Assembly: GCF_011044495.1 (NCBI RefSeq)
Contig: NZ_CP049143.1
Coordinates: 4,526,001 to 4,590,000, forward strand
Direction: 5' to 3'
From: Roseimicrobium sp. ORNL1
GTDB taxonomy: Bacteria > Verrucomicrobiota > Verrucomicrobiia > Verrucomicrobiales > Verrucomicrobiaceae
Length of the DNA stretch: 64,000 bases
Every line of letters starts with the position of its first letter. Positions within the stretch are counted from its first letter, which is position 1. The notes beneath the pieces were generated by a model, which was not told the DNA's origin, searched no databases, and saw only the letters and a list, made by a program, of their open reading frames with translations. Made by a program: the position numbers and the translations under genes. Below are positions 26,728-34,854 of the stretch, in pieces.

Positions 26728-29364
26728 CTACTTCCCAACATACGTCACCCACAACGGCGAAGACCACGCCATGTTCCCATCCGTCTGCTCAATGCGCAGG
26801 TAGTAGCGGTTCTCACCCTTCAGTGGCTCGGCATCGGTCCAGGTGGCTCTCACCTCGCGATCCTTCCCCTCGATCGCGTGATAGTTCTGCTCATTGCGTA
26901 CCACCGTCACCCGCTTGATGGGTGCAGTACCAGCGATGCTAAACGTAAGTGCGGGCTTTTCTTTCAACTTAAACACGTCGCCCATGAGGTGCTCGCCACA
27001 GCTCAGCTCTACAAAAATCTTGTCCGTGGCCGCGCAAGTGCGCCTCGCCTTGAACCCTGCAATAATGCCCTCCCGCGTGAACTCTTCCACATATACACCG
27101 CCGAAGGAAGTATGCGTGGCAATGTGATCACTCGATGCGAAGACGCTCAGCTTGTAACCTTCCGCGAGTGCCTTCTGATACACGCCATTATTCAGAGCCA
27201 TCGCACCTTTGGTTCCTGCTTCAAAATTCGTGATCGGCTCCGGCGGCATGGGCTGGTTCTTTGGCTCCAGCTTCGCGGGTGTGTACGCTTCATTCTTGCG
27301 CAAACCCACGGTGGGTTGCGGGGCACCGAGCCCTTCGTAGCTCAGCCGCGCACCCTGGAAAATTTCCACCGTGTTCTCATAGGTGTTGTCGATGCCATCT
27401 TTGTACTTCGTCCAGTCCGTGCCCATCCCTGTGGCGCCCGTGTGACTGATGACGGCGCAGGGCTGATTGTACCGCTTCAAGATATCCCACAACTCAGTGG
27501 GAAGGATGGGCTGGATGCCCGCCGCCACAGGAAGCTTCTCCTGCCACTGCGACTCGCGATAAAAGGCGCGATTGATGTACACCACGGGGCCGCCCCGCTT
27601 CGCGAAGACAATGTTGCGATGGCCCCACGGGAACGGCTGCTCCCGCTCATAGGCGTACAGAGACGCAAAACTCCCCGGCGCAAAGAACACATCCACATGC
27701 CGCTGCGTATGCCACCACTCATACGAGTCATACTTCTTGCCCACATCCGTGTGATCAGAGGTTCCCAGGAAATCCAGACCTGCAAGGTCATATGCATACC
27801 GATACGCCTCCATCACACAACCGTCGAAGGCAGTGCGGCAGTTCGAGATATCCGTGTGCCGGTGCAAGTCGCCCCACACGAGCCGATACGTCTTGCTGCC
27901 CACCTTCCACGTGTGATGCTCCGTAAGCGGGCGCGGCGGCGTGGACTCATTGAGATACGGCTCCATCTCCGGCGTACGCGCCACTTCTGCCTCAGGCTCC
28001 GCTGGAAGCGTGGCGAGTTCTGCATCCGTCTTCACCGAGCCCACATACACACCGGCTACGCCACACTCCTTTCCCGCGCGTTTGTCAGAGGGCCACGCCA
28101 TCCAGAGACCACCACGAGGCCCGAGGAACATTTCCTGATGTCGGTCCTGTCCCATGGTGCTGTCCGGCAGAGCAGCCGGCACGCTCCATGCCTTCGTCTC
28201 CGGCGTGTACCGCAGCAGCATGCCACGCCACATCCCGCTGGTGAAGTAGCGGCAGGCAATCCACACCTGCCCTTCACGCACCAGTACGGAGGGAACATTG
28301 ATGGCATAACCGGGACTCGGATCCGGCGCAGGTGTGGGGCGACCATTATGCGGGACCGGCACCTCCGCGAAAGTTTCCGCAGCAATGTCATACCGGCCCA
28401 GCAGCAGACGCTTCTGCGCATTGAAACCCATGGCATTCTCATGGCCGCGCGAATCCAGACCCCACTGACGACGTCCACGCTCGGCAGCAATCCATAAACC
28501 TCCACTGCCATCCGAGCTGACAGAGGCGCGTGCTTCATATTCAGGAGTCTCCAGCAGCACGCGATCCTTCACCTCTCCACTGAGGCTCACATGCGCCAGA
28601 CGCAGGTTGAATTCACTACCCGCGGAGTTGTCATAGGCGATCCATGCGCCCTCATCATCCGTGAAGGCCAGACGCGGCTCCCAGTTCCCACCTCCCTTCG
28701 CTGTTGAGACGCGTACCGGTTCGCTCCATTTCGCATCTTTCGTCGACCAATGCCGCGTCCAGATTTGCGAGGCACCCGGCTTCACTTCCTGCCACGTCAC
28801 CCACACGCGACCTGAGGCATCCGTTCCCGTATCCGCAAAGCTCGCGCCGGCATTCGTGTATGAGGCAAGTTCGATTTCACCTTCCAGCGCACCTTTCGCA
28901 AAACGTCGCGCCCGCAAGGTCATGATGTCCTTTGCATTCACCTGCGCCCAGATACACCATACACCACCCGCTCCGTCTGCCGTGATGGTGGGCTGGTGCA
29001 GCACACCTGGCTGCGACACCACCGCTTGCTGCGTGAACTGACGCCCCTCGCGCTTCGCGAGATTCAGCGTGTCCGCCACGCCATCGTGTTCGATGTACGT
29101 CACCCAAAGTCCACCGCTTTTATCGATACACACATCCGGAAAGTCGCGATGCAGCTTCGGGTCAACGCTGGAGAGTCGATTGGAGAGCGGCGCAATGAGT
29201 TCGGGCTGGGTGATCGCGGGACGATTAGCGTTGTTGGCACGAGTCTTCCTGGGCTTCGTCTCTCCAGGAACCTCATCATTGGAAGGCGCCGGCGCCGCTT
29301 CCTGCCCCAGTAGTGTCAGGAAGGCCAGCAGCGGAAGTGGCGAGAGAAGCAGCGCGACTTTCAT
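26728..29364 (-). CDS. Exported DUF3604 (PHP-like) protein with N-terminal propeller
   Basis: 878 residues. Signal peptide MKVALLLSPLPLLAFLTLLG. Residues about 60-460 look like a beta-propeller of repeated short strands (GGLWVTYIEHDG, GGVWCIWAQVN, GRVWVTWQE, GGLWIAAERG). The C-terminal half is the DUF3604 domain, starting with the metal-binding WGDLHRHTDIS (about 500) and including FLGTSDHTDVG, VISHTGATGMG and FASSDHIATHTSFGG, the His/Asp pattern of PHP-type metallohydrolases. Reaction unknown. It starts 40 bp after the upstream sulfatase gene and is probably cotranscribed with it, so a role on the same substrate is likely. Confidence 0.85.
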   Translation of the reverse strand: MKVALLLSPLPLLAFLTLLGQEAAPAPSNDEVPGETKPRKTRANNANRPAITQPELIAPLSNRLSSVDPKLHRDFPDVCIDKSGGLWVTYIEHDGVADTLNLAKREGRQFTQQAVVSQPGVLHQPTITADGAGGVWCIWAQVNAKDIMTLRARRFAKGALEGEIELASYTNAGASFADTGTDASGRVWVTWQEVKPGASQIWTRHWSTKDAKWSEPVRVSTAKGGGNWEPRLAFTDDEGAWIAYDNSAGSEFNLRLAHVSLSGEVKDRVLLETPEYEARASVSSDGSGGLWIAAERGRRQWGLDSRGHENAMGFNAQKRLLLGRYDIAAETFAEVPVPHNGRPTPAPDPSPGYAINVPSVLVREGQVWIACRYFTSGMWRGMLLRYTPETKAWSVPAALPDSTMGQDRHQEMFLGPRGGLWMAWPSDKRAGKECGVAGVYVGSVKTDAELATLPAEPEAEVARTPEMEPYLNESTPPRPLTEHHTWKVGSKTYRLVWGDLHRHTDISNCRTAFDGCVMEAYRYAYDLAGLDFLGTSDHTDVGKKYDSYEWWHTQRHVDVFFAPGSFASLYAYEREQPFPWGHRNIVFAKRGGPVVYINRAFYRESQWQEKLPVAAGIQPILPTELWDILKRYNQPCAVISHTGATGMGTDWTKYKDGIDNTYENTVEIFQGARLSYEGLGAPQPTVGLRKNEAYTPAKLEPKNQPMPPEPITNFEAGTKGAMALNNGVYQKALAEGYKLSVFASSDHIATHTSFGGVYVEEFTREGIIAGFKARRTCAATDKIFVELSCGEHLMGDVFKLKEKPALTFSIAGTAPIKRVTVVRNEQNYHAIEGKDREVRATWTDAEPLKGENRYYLRIEQTDGNMAWSSPLWVTYVGK

Positions 29365-29404
29365 GCGGTGGTAACGCCGAAGAACACAGCTTCTTCCGCT
29401 TACC

Positions 29405-30928
29405 TCAGGGCTCCGTCAGATTCGGCGCCCACATCGCTCCCTCCTTGTCGATTACTGGCGTCTTGCCATCCGCTGGGAAGCTGCTTTTCACAGCCCCCCG
29501 GAGTTGCATCGAAAGTTCCTCGACCATCTTCGCTTGATTCGGATCATTTGCGAGATTCGTGAGCTCCTTTGGGTCTGTTTCATGGTCGTACAACTCGCGT
29601 CCCTTGTTGCCCTCATCCCACTCGGTGTAGCGCCAGCGGTCGGTGCGCAGGCTGTAGCCAAAGAAGCGGTTCCCGTTGTCACCCGCCGCAGCACTCGCGC
29701 CCGCACGTTTGAATCCACCGCCTCGCACCACCTGCGTGAGCGCCCAGCCGCGGCCCTTCACATTGGGATCCTGCAACATGCCCACGAGGCTTTGGCCCTG
29801 GATATTCGCCGGCGCCTTCACACCGCAGAGTTCTGTGAGAGTAGGATACAAATCAAGATGACTCACCGGCGACTTCGCCACCCCGCCCTTCGTGGCACCC
29901 GGCGCCACAATGAGAAGCGGTACACGCGCACTGCCTTCGAAGACGCTCTGCTTTTGCCACAAACCGTGCTCACCCATATGATAGCCATGGTCGCTGGTGA
30001 AAACGATGATCGTATTCTCTGAAAGCCCCAAGCGGTCGAGCGCATCCACCACCCGACCCACCTGGGTATCCATGAAGCTGATGCTCGCATAGTACGCCTG
30101 CAGCGTCTGCCGGCGGAGGTCATCCGTGAGCTTATCCTGCTCCTTCTTGTAGCTGCCCAAGGCAGGAGGCGGAAGATCCGCCTGGTCTTCTTTCACACCC
30201 TGCACCACGGGCATCTCGGCCTCGGGATACATTTCGAAGTATGGCGTCTTCGGAGAGACGTAGGGTGTATGCGGACGGAAGAAACCAACCGCAAGGAAGA
30301 AGGGCTGGTCCTTCTCTTTGGCACATCTCTCCAACACCCACTCTGCATCCTTCGCGGCGAGTCCATCCGTGTGAAACTCATCGCTCTTCGGCGAGGCATA
30401 CCAACTCAACGTGCCACCGAAGTTTCCGGGGACGAGCGAGAATATCTTCGCCTGATCCTCCAGTCTGTCCACCCCGGCGCGATTAATCTCCATGTCCCAT
30501 GATCCGGGATCATCATGTCCATTCGTGCCGATGGAGTTGGGCACATTGTAATGATACAGTTTCCCGATGCGAGTAGCGAAGTACCCATCAAGGCGGAACG
30601 CCTGCGGCAGGCTCCACTGCTTCGGAATGGTCTGACGGAAGATCTGGCCGTTGGAAAGGATGCCCGTGCTGTTCGGATACAATCCCGTGAGCATCGAGTT
30701 CCGGCTCGGCCCACACAGAGGGAAGGTGCAATACGCGCGATCAAAGCGCACGCCCCGTGACGCGAGCTTGTCGATATTCGGCGTCTTCGCACGCGGATCT
30801 CCGTAGCAGCCGAGGTAGTTGTTCAGGTCGTCGGAGATGAGGAAGAGGACATTCGGCTTCTGAGCCTGAGCGCGCGGAGCGAACGGAAACAGCGCTGACA
30901 ACAAAAGGATGGCGAGGAGGGTGCGCAT
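29405..30928 (-). CDS. Exported sulfatase, iduronate-2-sulfatase-like (CGPSR type)
   Basis: 507 residues from ATG 30928 (MRTLLAILLLSALFPFAPRA). Metal ligands Asp33-Asp34 in LISDDLNNYLGCYG, active-site Cys72 in CGPSR (72-76), then NSMLTGLYP. The segments VGFFRPHTPYVSPKTPYF and DHGYHMGEHGLWQKQS are characteristic of the iduronate-2-sulfatase-like branch (S1_7-like). Suggested activity: exo-2-O-desulfation of a uronic acid-containing polymer, inferred from family only. It has no Lys/Gly tail. Repeat element copy 2 lies just upstream. Confidence 0.92.
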   Translation of the reverse strand: MRTLLAILLLSALFPFAPRAQAQKPNVLFLISDDLNNYLGCYGDPRAKTPNIDKLASRGVRFDRAYCTFPLCGPSRNSMLTGLYPNSTGILSNGQIFRQTIPKQWSLPQAFRLDGYFATRIGKLYHYNVPNSIGTNGHDDPGSWDMEINRAGVDRLEDQAKIFSLVPGNFGGTLSWYASPKSDEFHTDGLAAKDAEWVLERCAKEKDQPFFLAVGFFRPHTPYVSPKTPYFEMYPEAEMPVVQGVKEDQADLPPPALGSYKKEQDKLTDDLRRQTLQAYYASISFMDTQVGRVVDALDRLGLSENTIIVFTSDHGYHMGEHGLWQKQSVFEGSARVPLLIVAPGATKGGVAKSPVSHLDLYPTLTELCGVKAPANIQGQSLVGMLQDPNVKGRGWALTQVVRGGGFKRAGASAAAGDNGNRFFGYSLRTDRWRYTEWDEGNKGRELYDHETDPKELTNLANDPNQAKMVEELSMQLRGAVKSSFPADGKTPVIDKEGAMWAPNLTEP

Positions 30929-30996
30929 GACGTGACAGTGTGGAGGAATCGAGAGGCCTTGAAACGAAGAAACGGTGAGGATCTTGCCAGGGAATG

Positions 30997-31154
30997 TAGT
31001 CCGCCAAGTAATCAACGGTCAGTGGACAAAGTGCTATCGGATCGGGCAGTGGAATCCACCAATGCAAAGTGAGAACTGCAAAATGAAAAATGCAAAGTGG
31101 TTGGAGTCTTCGTCATTTTCCATTTTGCATCTTTCATTTCTCACTTTGCATTTT
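30997..31154. repeat. Intergenic inverted-repeat element, copy 2
   Basis: TAGTCCGCC...CGGTCAGTGG (30997-31025) is a partly decayed version of the palindrome in copy 1, followed by ATGCAAAGTGAGAACTGC (from 31062) and the matching inverted arm ending in CTCACTTTGCATTTT (31140-31154). The two copies share order and spacing, and both lie in the only gaps over 200 bp inside the sulfatase block. Confidence 0.75.
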
Positions 31155-31174
31155 CTCGGTATCCCTCGGCTCGA

Positions 31175-32875
31175 CTATTCCTGCGCCGCCGCCTTCTTCC
31201 CTTTTCCCTTCCCTCTCGCACCCGCCCCGGCGCCTCCCCTGCCCTCGGCATCATCAATAGGACCCGCCAGCGGTGGCTTCTCAAAGTAGGCGCCGTCATC
31301 CACCAGGCGAGGATCACCGGTGCGCCTCAGCTCATCCATGAGACGCTTTTCCAAGTCAGCCTTCACCTGCGCGAATGCAGGATCATCCGCCACGTTCTTC
31401 GTCTCATCAGGATCATACTTCAGGTCGTAGAGCTCATACTTGGGCCGCTTGCCGAAGACCCAGTTGAAATGCGCCTTCCACTCTGGCGTGTTGCGCACAC
31501 TTACCAGCCAGGCCTTGGTGGGGCCAGAGTCATCATCAGGCAGGGTCACGCGAGTGTTCTCAGTCACTTCTTCCCTCGTGGGCTCCTGCTCGCCTTCGCC
31601 CAAACCGTAGGGGTCACCCAGCGGCCAGCGCTCGGGGTGGAAATTCACGATCAACACATGGTCCTTCGTGCGGATGGCGCGCTGGGGATAGGGCGCATAG
31701 TCGGCGCGAGCATTCTCCACGTGCCGCTCGCGGCCGGTGATCACATAGGTCCGCTTATCATCCACGAGTCCACCCTTGTCTGACTTCAGTACATTCCAAA
31801 GACTGCGACCGGTCATCACCTCAGGGACAGCCACTCCACCGGCTTCGAGAAAGGTAGGAGCAAGGTCAGGCAGAAGAACGAAATCGTCCACCACACGCCC
31901 CCCCTTCACACCGGCACCGGCAATGATCAGGGTCACATTCGTCCCGAAGCCATAGAGGTTGCACTTCCCGTGCGGAAACCCCGGGGCGCCATGGTCACCG
32001 CTGATTACGATGAGTGTATTCTCCGCCTCACCACTCTTCTCCAACTCTTCCATCAACTGTCCCACCGTCGCATCCCACGCAGCGATCTCGCCGAAGTAGT
32101 CTGCGAGATCTTCACGCACTTCCGGCACATCCGGAAGGAAGGCCGGCATCTTACCCTTCAAGGTGTCCGGCTCAATGCCCCACAGCGCTTTACCATTCCC
32201 CTTGATCCACTTGCGATGCACGTTCGTGGGGCCGAACCAGAAGCAGAAGGGCTTGTCACCGTCACGTGCCGCGAGGAAGTCGTGAAAATTCTGACGTGCC
32301 TCCGCATAGAGTTCCTGCTTGGCCTCGTCGAGCGGCTTCCCCTTGGCCACCATCTCGGTGACATTCTCGGAGAAGTTGTTGATACGGCCACCAGCCTTCT
32401 GGTACGCATACTCCTGCTTTCCATAGGGCGCGTCAGCGGGCGTTCCGGGGCCCCAGACCTTGTATGATTTCCCGATGTGATACCCCGCATCGCGCAACAT
32501 CAGCGGGTAAGCTGGAATTTTTTCATCCCACACTGCGCCACGGAGAATGGCACCTCGACCGGTACGCCAGAAGTACTGGCCGGAGAGCAGCGAGGAACGG
32601 CAGGGCGTGCATGAGGGTGAGTTCACATGCGCGTTGCGGAAGAGTACACCACGCTTTGCAATCTTATCGATATTAGGCGTGCGAACCACATCATTGATGC
32701 CTCCCTTGCCTTCCACCTCGGCGAAGATGCTGGCGTATTTGCCCCAGTCATCCGCGAAGAAAAAAAGGATATTGGGTCGCTTCGCTTTGCCACTCTCGGC
32801 GGCGTGACCATACATCGGCACGAGAAACGCGCTTGCGAGCAGCACGAGGAGGAAATGGAGTCGATGAAAATTCAT
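31175..32875 (-). CDS. Exported sulfatase with CTPCR motif and Lys/Gly tail
   Basis: 566 residues. Signal peptide [20 protein letters not shown], cleavage near GHAA. Metal ligands Asp42-Asp43 in [12 protein letters not shown], and active-site Cys89 in CTPCR (89-93), so a second Cys occupies the usual Ser/Thr position. The second metal site is [16 protein letters not shown]. The sulfatase fold resembles those of S1 members with the [17 protein letters not shown] ending. The final 22 residues are [17 protein letters not shown] plus a short Ala/Gln/Glu end. It follows the next upstream sulfatase gene by 30 bp. Confidence 0.92.
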   Translation of the reverse strand: MNFHRLHFLLVLLASAFLVPMYGHAAESGKAKRPNILFFFADDWGKYASIFAEVEGKGGINDVVRTPNIDKIAKRGVLFRNAHVNSPSCTPCRSSLLSGQYFWRTGRGAILRGAVWDEKIPAYPLMLRDAGYHIGKSYKVWGPGTPADAPYGKQEYAYQKAGGRINNFSENVTEMVAKGKPLDEAKQELYAEARQNFHDFLAARDGDKPFCFWFGPTNVHRKWIKGNGKALWGIEPDTLKGKMPAFLPDVPEVREDLADYFGEIAAWDATVGQLMEELEKSGEAENTLIVISGDHGAPGFPHGKCNLYGFGTNVTLIIAGAGVKGGRVVDDFVLLPDLAPTFLEAGGVAVPEVMTGRSLWNVLKSDKGGLVDDKRTYVITGRERHVENARADYAPYPQRAIRTKDHVLIVNFHPERWPLGDPYGLGEGEQEPTREEVTENTRVTLPDDDSGPTKAWLVSVRNTPEWKAHFNWVFGKRPKYELYDLKYDPDETKNVADDPAFAQVKADLEKRLMDELRRTGDPRLVDDGAYFEKPPLAGPIDDAEGRGGAGAGARGKGKGKKAAAQE

Positions 32876-32905
32876 GGTGAGAGTAAGTCTGCGTGCTTGA
32901 GAATC

Positions 32906-34333
32906 TTAAGAGTCCGTCGCTGGCGCTGGTGCGCTCTCGCTCTTCTTGCCCTGGCCTTTACCTTTGTTCTTGCCCTTGCCTTTCGCATTGGGATTCCCCG
33001 GATTCGGAGCTCCGGTCTCTGCGAATGTTTTGTCCAACTCTGCGGGACGCACATCGCTGAATTGGTCGAGCACTTTCTGCAGCTTGGCCGCAGCAGCGGC
33101 GGCATCTCCTTGTAGCTCGGAAACCTTCACCGGATTCTTCTCATCAACGTCGCCAGCCAAGTCGAAGAAGTTTCCGTTCTTGTAAAGCTTGTACCGCTGG
33201 TCGAAGGCGCACTCACGCACCGTCATGTCATTCGACTGGCGTGGTGAGTACCACATATAAAGCCACTCGCGCGGAGTCCCCTTCTCCCCGCGCAACTGAG
33301 GCAAGAAGCTCACGCCGTCCAGTGCACCCGGCACCGTCACGCCTGTCGCTTCACAGAGTGTGGGCAGGAAATCCGTGCTGCTGACGAGGTCCTTGTTGAC
33401 CCGTCCCTCCTTGATGACGGCAGGCCAGCTTGCGATGAAGGGAACATGCGTGCCGCGTGCGGTGGTGTTGCCCTTGCCGCCTGGATAGCCAGCTCCCTTG
33501 AATTGCGAGTTCACGCCCTTGCCTGTGCCATTGTCTCCGAGGAAGAGCACCAGGGTGTTTTCACGGAGACCCAATTCATCCAGCTTCGCGAGAACCTGAC
33601 CAATCATCTTGTCCATGTATGCGGTCATGTCCGCGAAGTGCTTCACGCCCTTCTTCGCCTGTTCACCGTTAGTGGTCGGGTCCCAGTCCGCACTGTCCGG
33701 CGTGGGCTGGAAGGGATCATGCGTGAGCATCATCGGATAATACAGGAAAAAGGGCTTCTCCTTGTGCCGCGTGATGAAATCGAGCGCGAAGTCATTCACC
33801 AGCTTCGGCCCATACTCACCATTGGCGAAATCCTTCTCCACGCCATTGTACTCCAGCCCTGGGTTCGCGTAGCGCGGTGGACGACGCGTGTGCTGCCAGA
33901 GGCACGATTCATCAAAGCCAAAGTGCTGCGGCAACTCCTTCCCACGACCGAGCTGCCACTTCCCACAGATGCCCGTGGCATAGCCCGCGTCCTTCAGCAG
34001 GTTCGCAAAGGTCTTTTCGTTTGTCAGCAGCGTGCCAAAATTCAGGTAGTTCCGCACGTTGTACTTCCCAGTCATGAGCTGCACTCGGGTGGGCGTGCAG
34101 AGCGGCTGCACATGGCACTGCTCGAAACGCACACCATTCGCAGCGAGCTTGTCCAGCACAGGTGTCTTGTACGACTCACCTCCATTCGCCGTCACACACT
34201 CATACCCGAAATCATCCGCCATGATGAGGACGATGTTGGGCTTGGCGGCATCAGCCTGCGCCAGGACAACCAGCGCCATCCACAGGGTGACGGCGGCTCT
34301 GAAAATTTTGACAGGAGCGTGATTGAAGAACAC
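32906..34333 (-). CDS. Exported sulfatase (CTPTR type) with Lys/Gly tail
   Basis: About 475 residues with the start placed at GTG 34333, which gives a full signal peptide (basic KIFR then AAVTLWMALVVLAQADA). ATG 34279 would leave only 11 residues before the cleavage site, and the open frame runs to 34519, overlapping the gene on the other strand. Metal ligands Asp40-Asp41, active-site Cys79 in CTPTR, second metal site FLGDNGTGKG. The C-terminus is AKGKGKNKGKGQGKKSESAP. First gene of the sulfatase run; the intergenic space to the divergent lipoprotein gene probably contains the promoters. Confidence 0.9.
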   Translation of the reverse strand: MFFNHAPVKIFRAAVTLWMALVVLAQADAAKPNIVLIMADDFGYECVTANGGESYKTPVLDKLAANGVRFEQCHVQPLCTPTRVQLMTGKYNVRNYLNFGTLLTNEKTFANLLKDAGYATGICGKWQLGRGKELPQHFGFDESCLWQHTRRPPRYANPGLEYNGVEKDFANGEYGPKLVNDFALDFITRHKEKPFFLYYPMMLTHDPFQPTPDSADWDPTTNGEQAKKGVKHFADMTAYMDKMIGQVLAKLDELGLRENTLVLFLGDNGTGKGVNSQFKGAGYPGGKGNTTARGTHVPFIASWPAVIKEGRVNKDLVSSTDFLPTLCEATGVTVPGALDGVSFLPQLRGEKGTPREWLYMWYSPRQSNDMTVRECAFDQRYKLYKNGNFFDLAGDVDEKNPVKVSELQGDAAAAAAKLQKVLDQFSDVRPAELDKTFAETGAPNPGNPNAKGKGKNKGKGQGKKSESAPAPATDS

Positions 34334-34448
34334 GCCGCTCACAACGCAGCAACGGCAGCGAGCTTGCGGAAAGTTTTGGGGAATTGCCAGAGAAGCCAAA
34401 CCGCGAGAAATGTGTGCTCCGCCCCTCCATTTCCTGGTACGGTTCCGC

Positions 34449-34796
34449 ATGTCTCTCTCCCAGACACAGGTGGTCGGCTTGCTTACGATGTTCACGGCGC
34501 TGCTGGCGCCCTGCTGCACCCCACCGGAGAAGCCGGCGTCTTCTCATTCGGAAACGCGCACAGCGCCGTCGGATCCCTCCATCGGCACCGCCACGATGCG
34601 TGAGGATGGCACCATCGAAATGCAACTCCGCGCAGAGGCAGAGTCTGACCGCGGCAAGGGAAGCGGCATCAAGGGAGATGCGCTCATCAAGTATGCACCG
34701 GGGGACCCACACTATGACGAAGTCCTGAAGCACCTCGGCGGGCTCAAGAAAGGCGAGACCAAACCGGTACCGCCGTGGCCGGAGAAGAAGAGTTAG
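34449..34796 (+). CDS. Small lipoprotein-like hypothetical protein
   Basis: 115 residues from ATG 34449. The N-terminus MSLSQTQVVGLLTMFTALLA is followed by PCC, a plausible lipobox-like region with the lipidated Cys near residue 22. The rest is short and charged with TIEMQLRAEAES and a motif YAPGDPHYDEVLKHLGGLKKGE. No family recognised. It diverges from the sulfatase block. Confidence 0.6.
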   Translation: MSLSQTQVVGLLTMFTALLAPCCTPPEKPASSHSETRTAPSDPSIGTATMREDGTIEMQLRAEAESDRGKGSGIKGDALIKYAPGDPHYDEVLKHLGGLKKGETKPVPPWPEKKS

Positions 34797-34854
34797 CTGC
34801 AACCGGCGGGTTGGAAAACTCGCCGGAGCTGTCCGGTCAGGAGACCCGACTTCC

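Noticed and set aside
26538-31154. Composite transposon carrying the DUF3604 and sulfatase genes
   Set aside because: The flanking repeats are in the same orientation and resemble spacer elements; no transposase, target-site duplication or integrase gene was found.
34334-34519. N-terminal extension of the first sulfatase gene
   Set aside because: It overlaps the lipoprotein gene on the other strand and precedes a signal peptide, which must be at the N-terminus.
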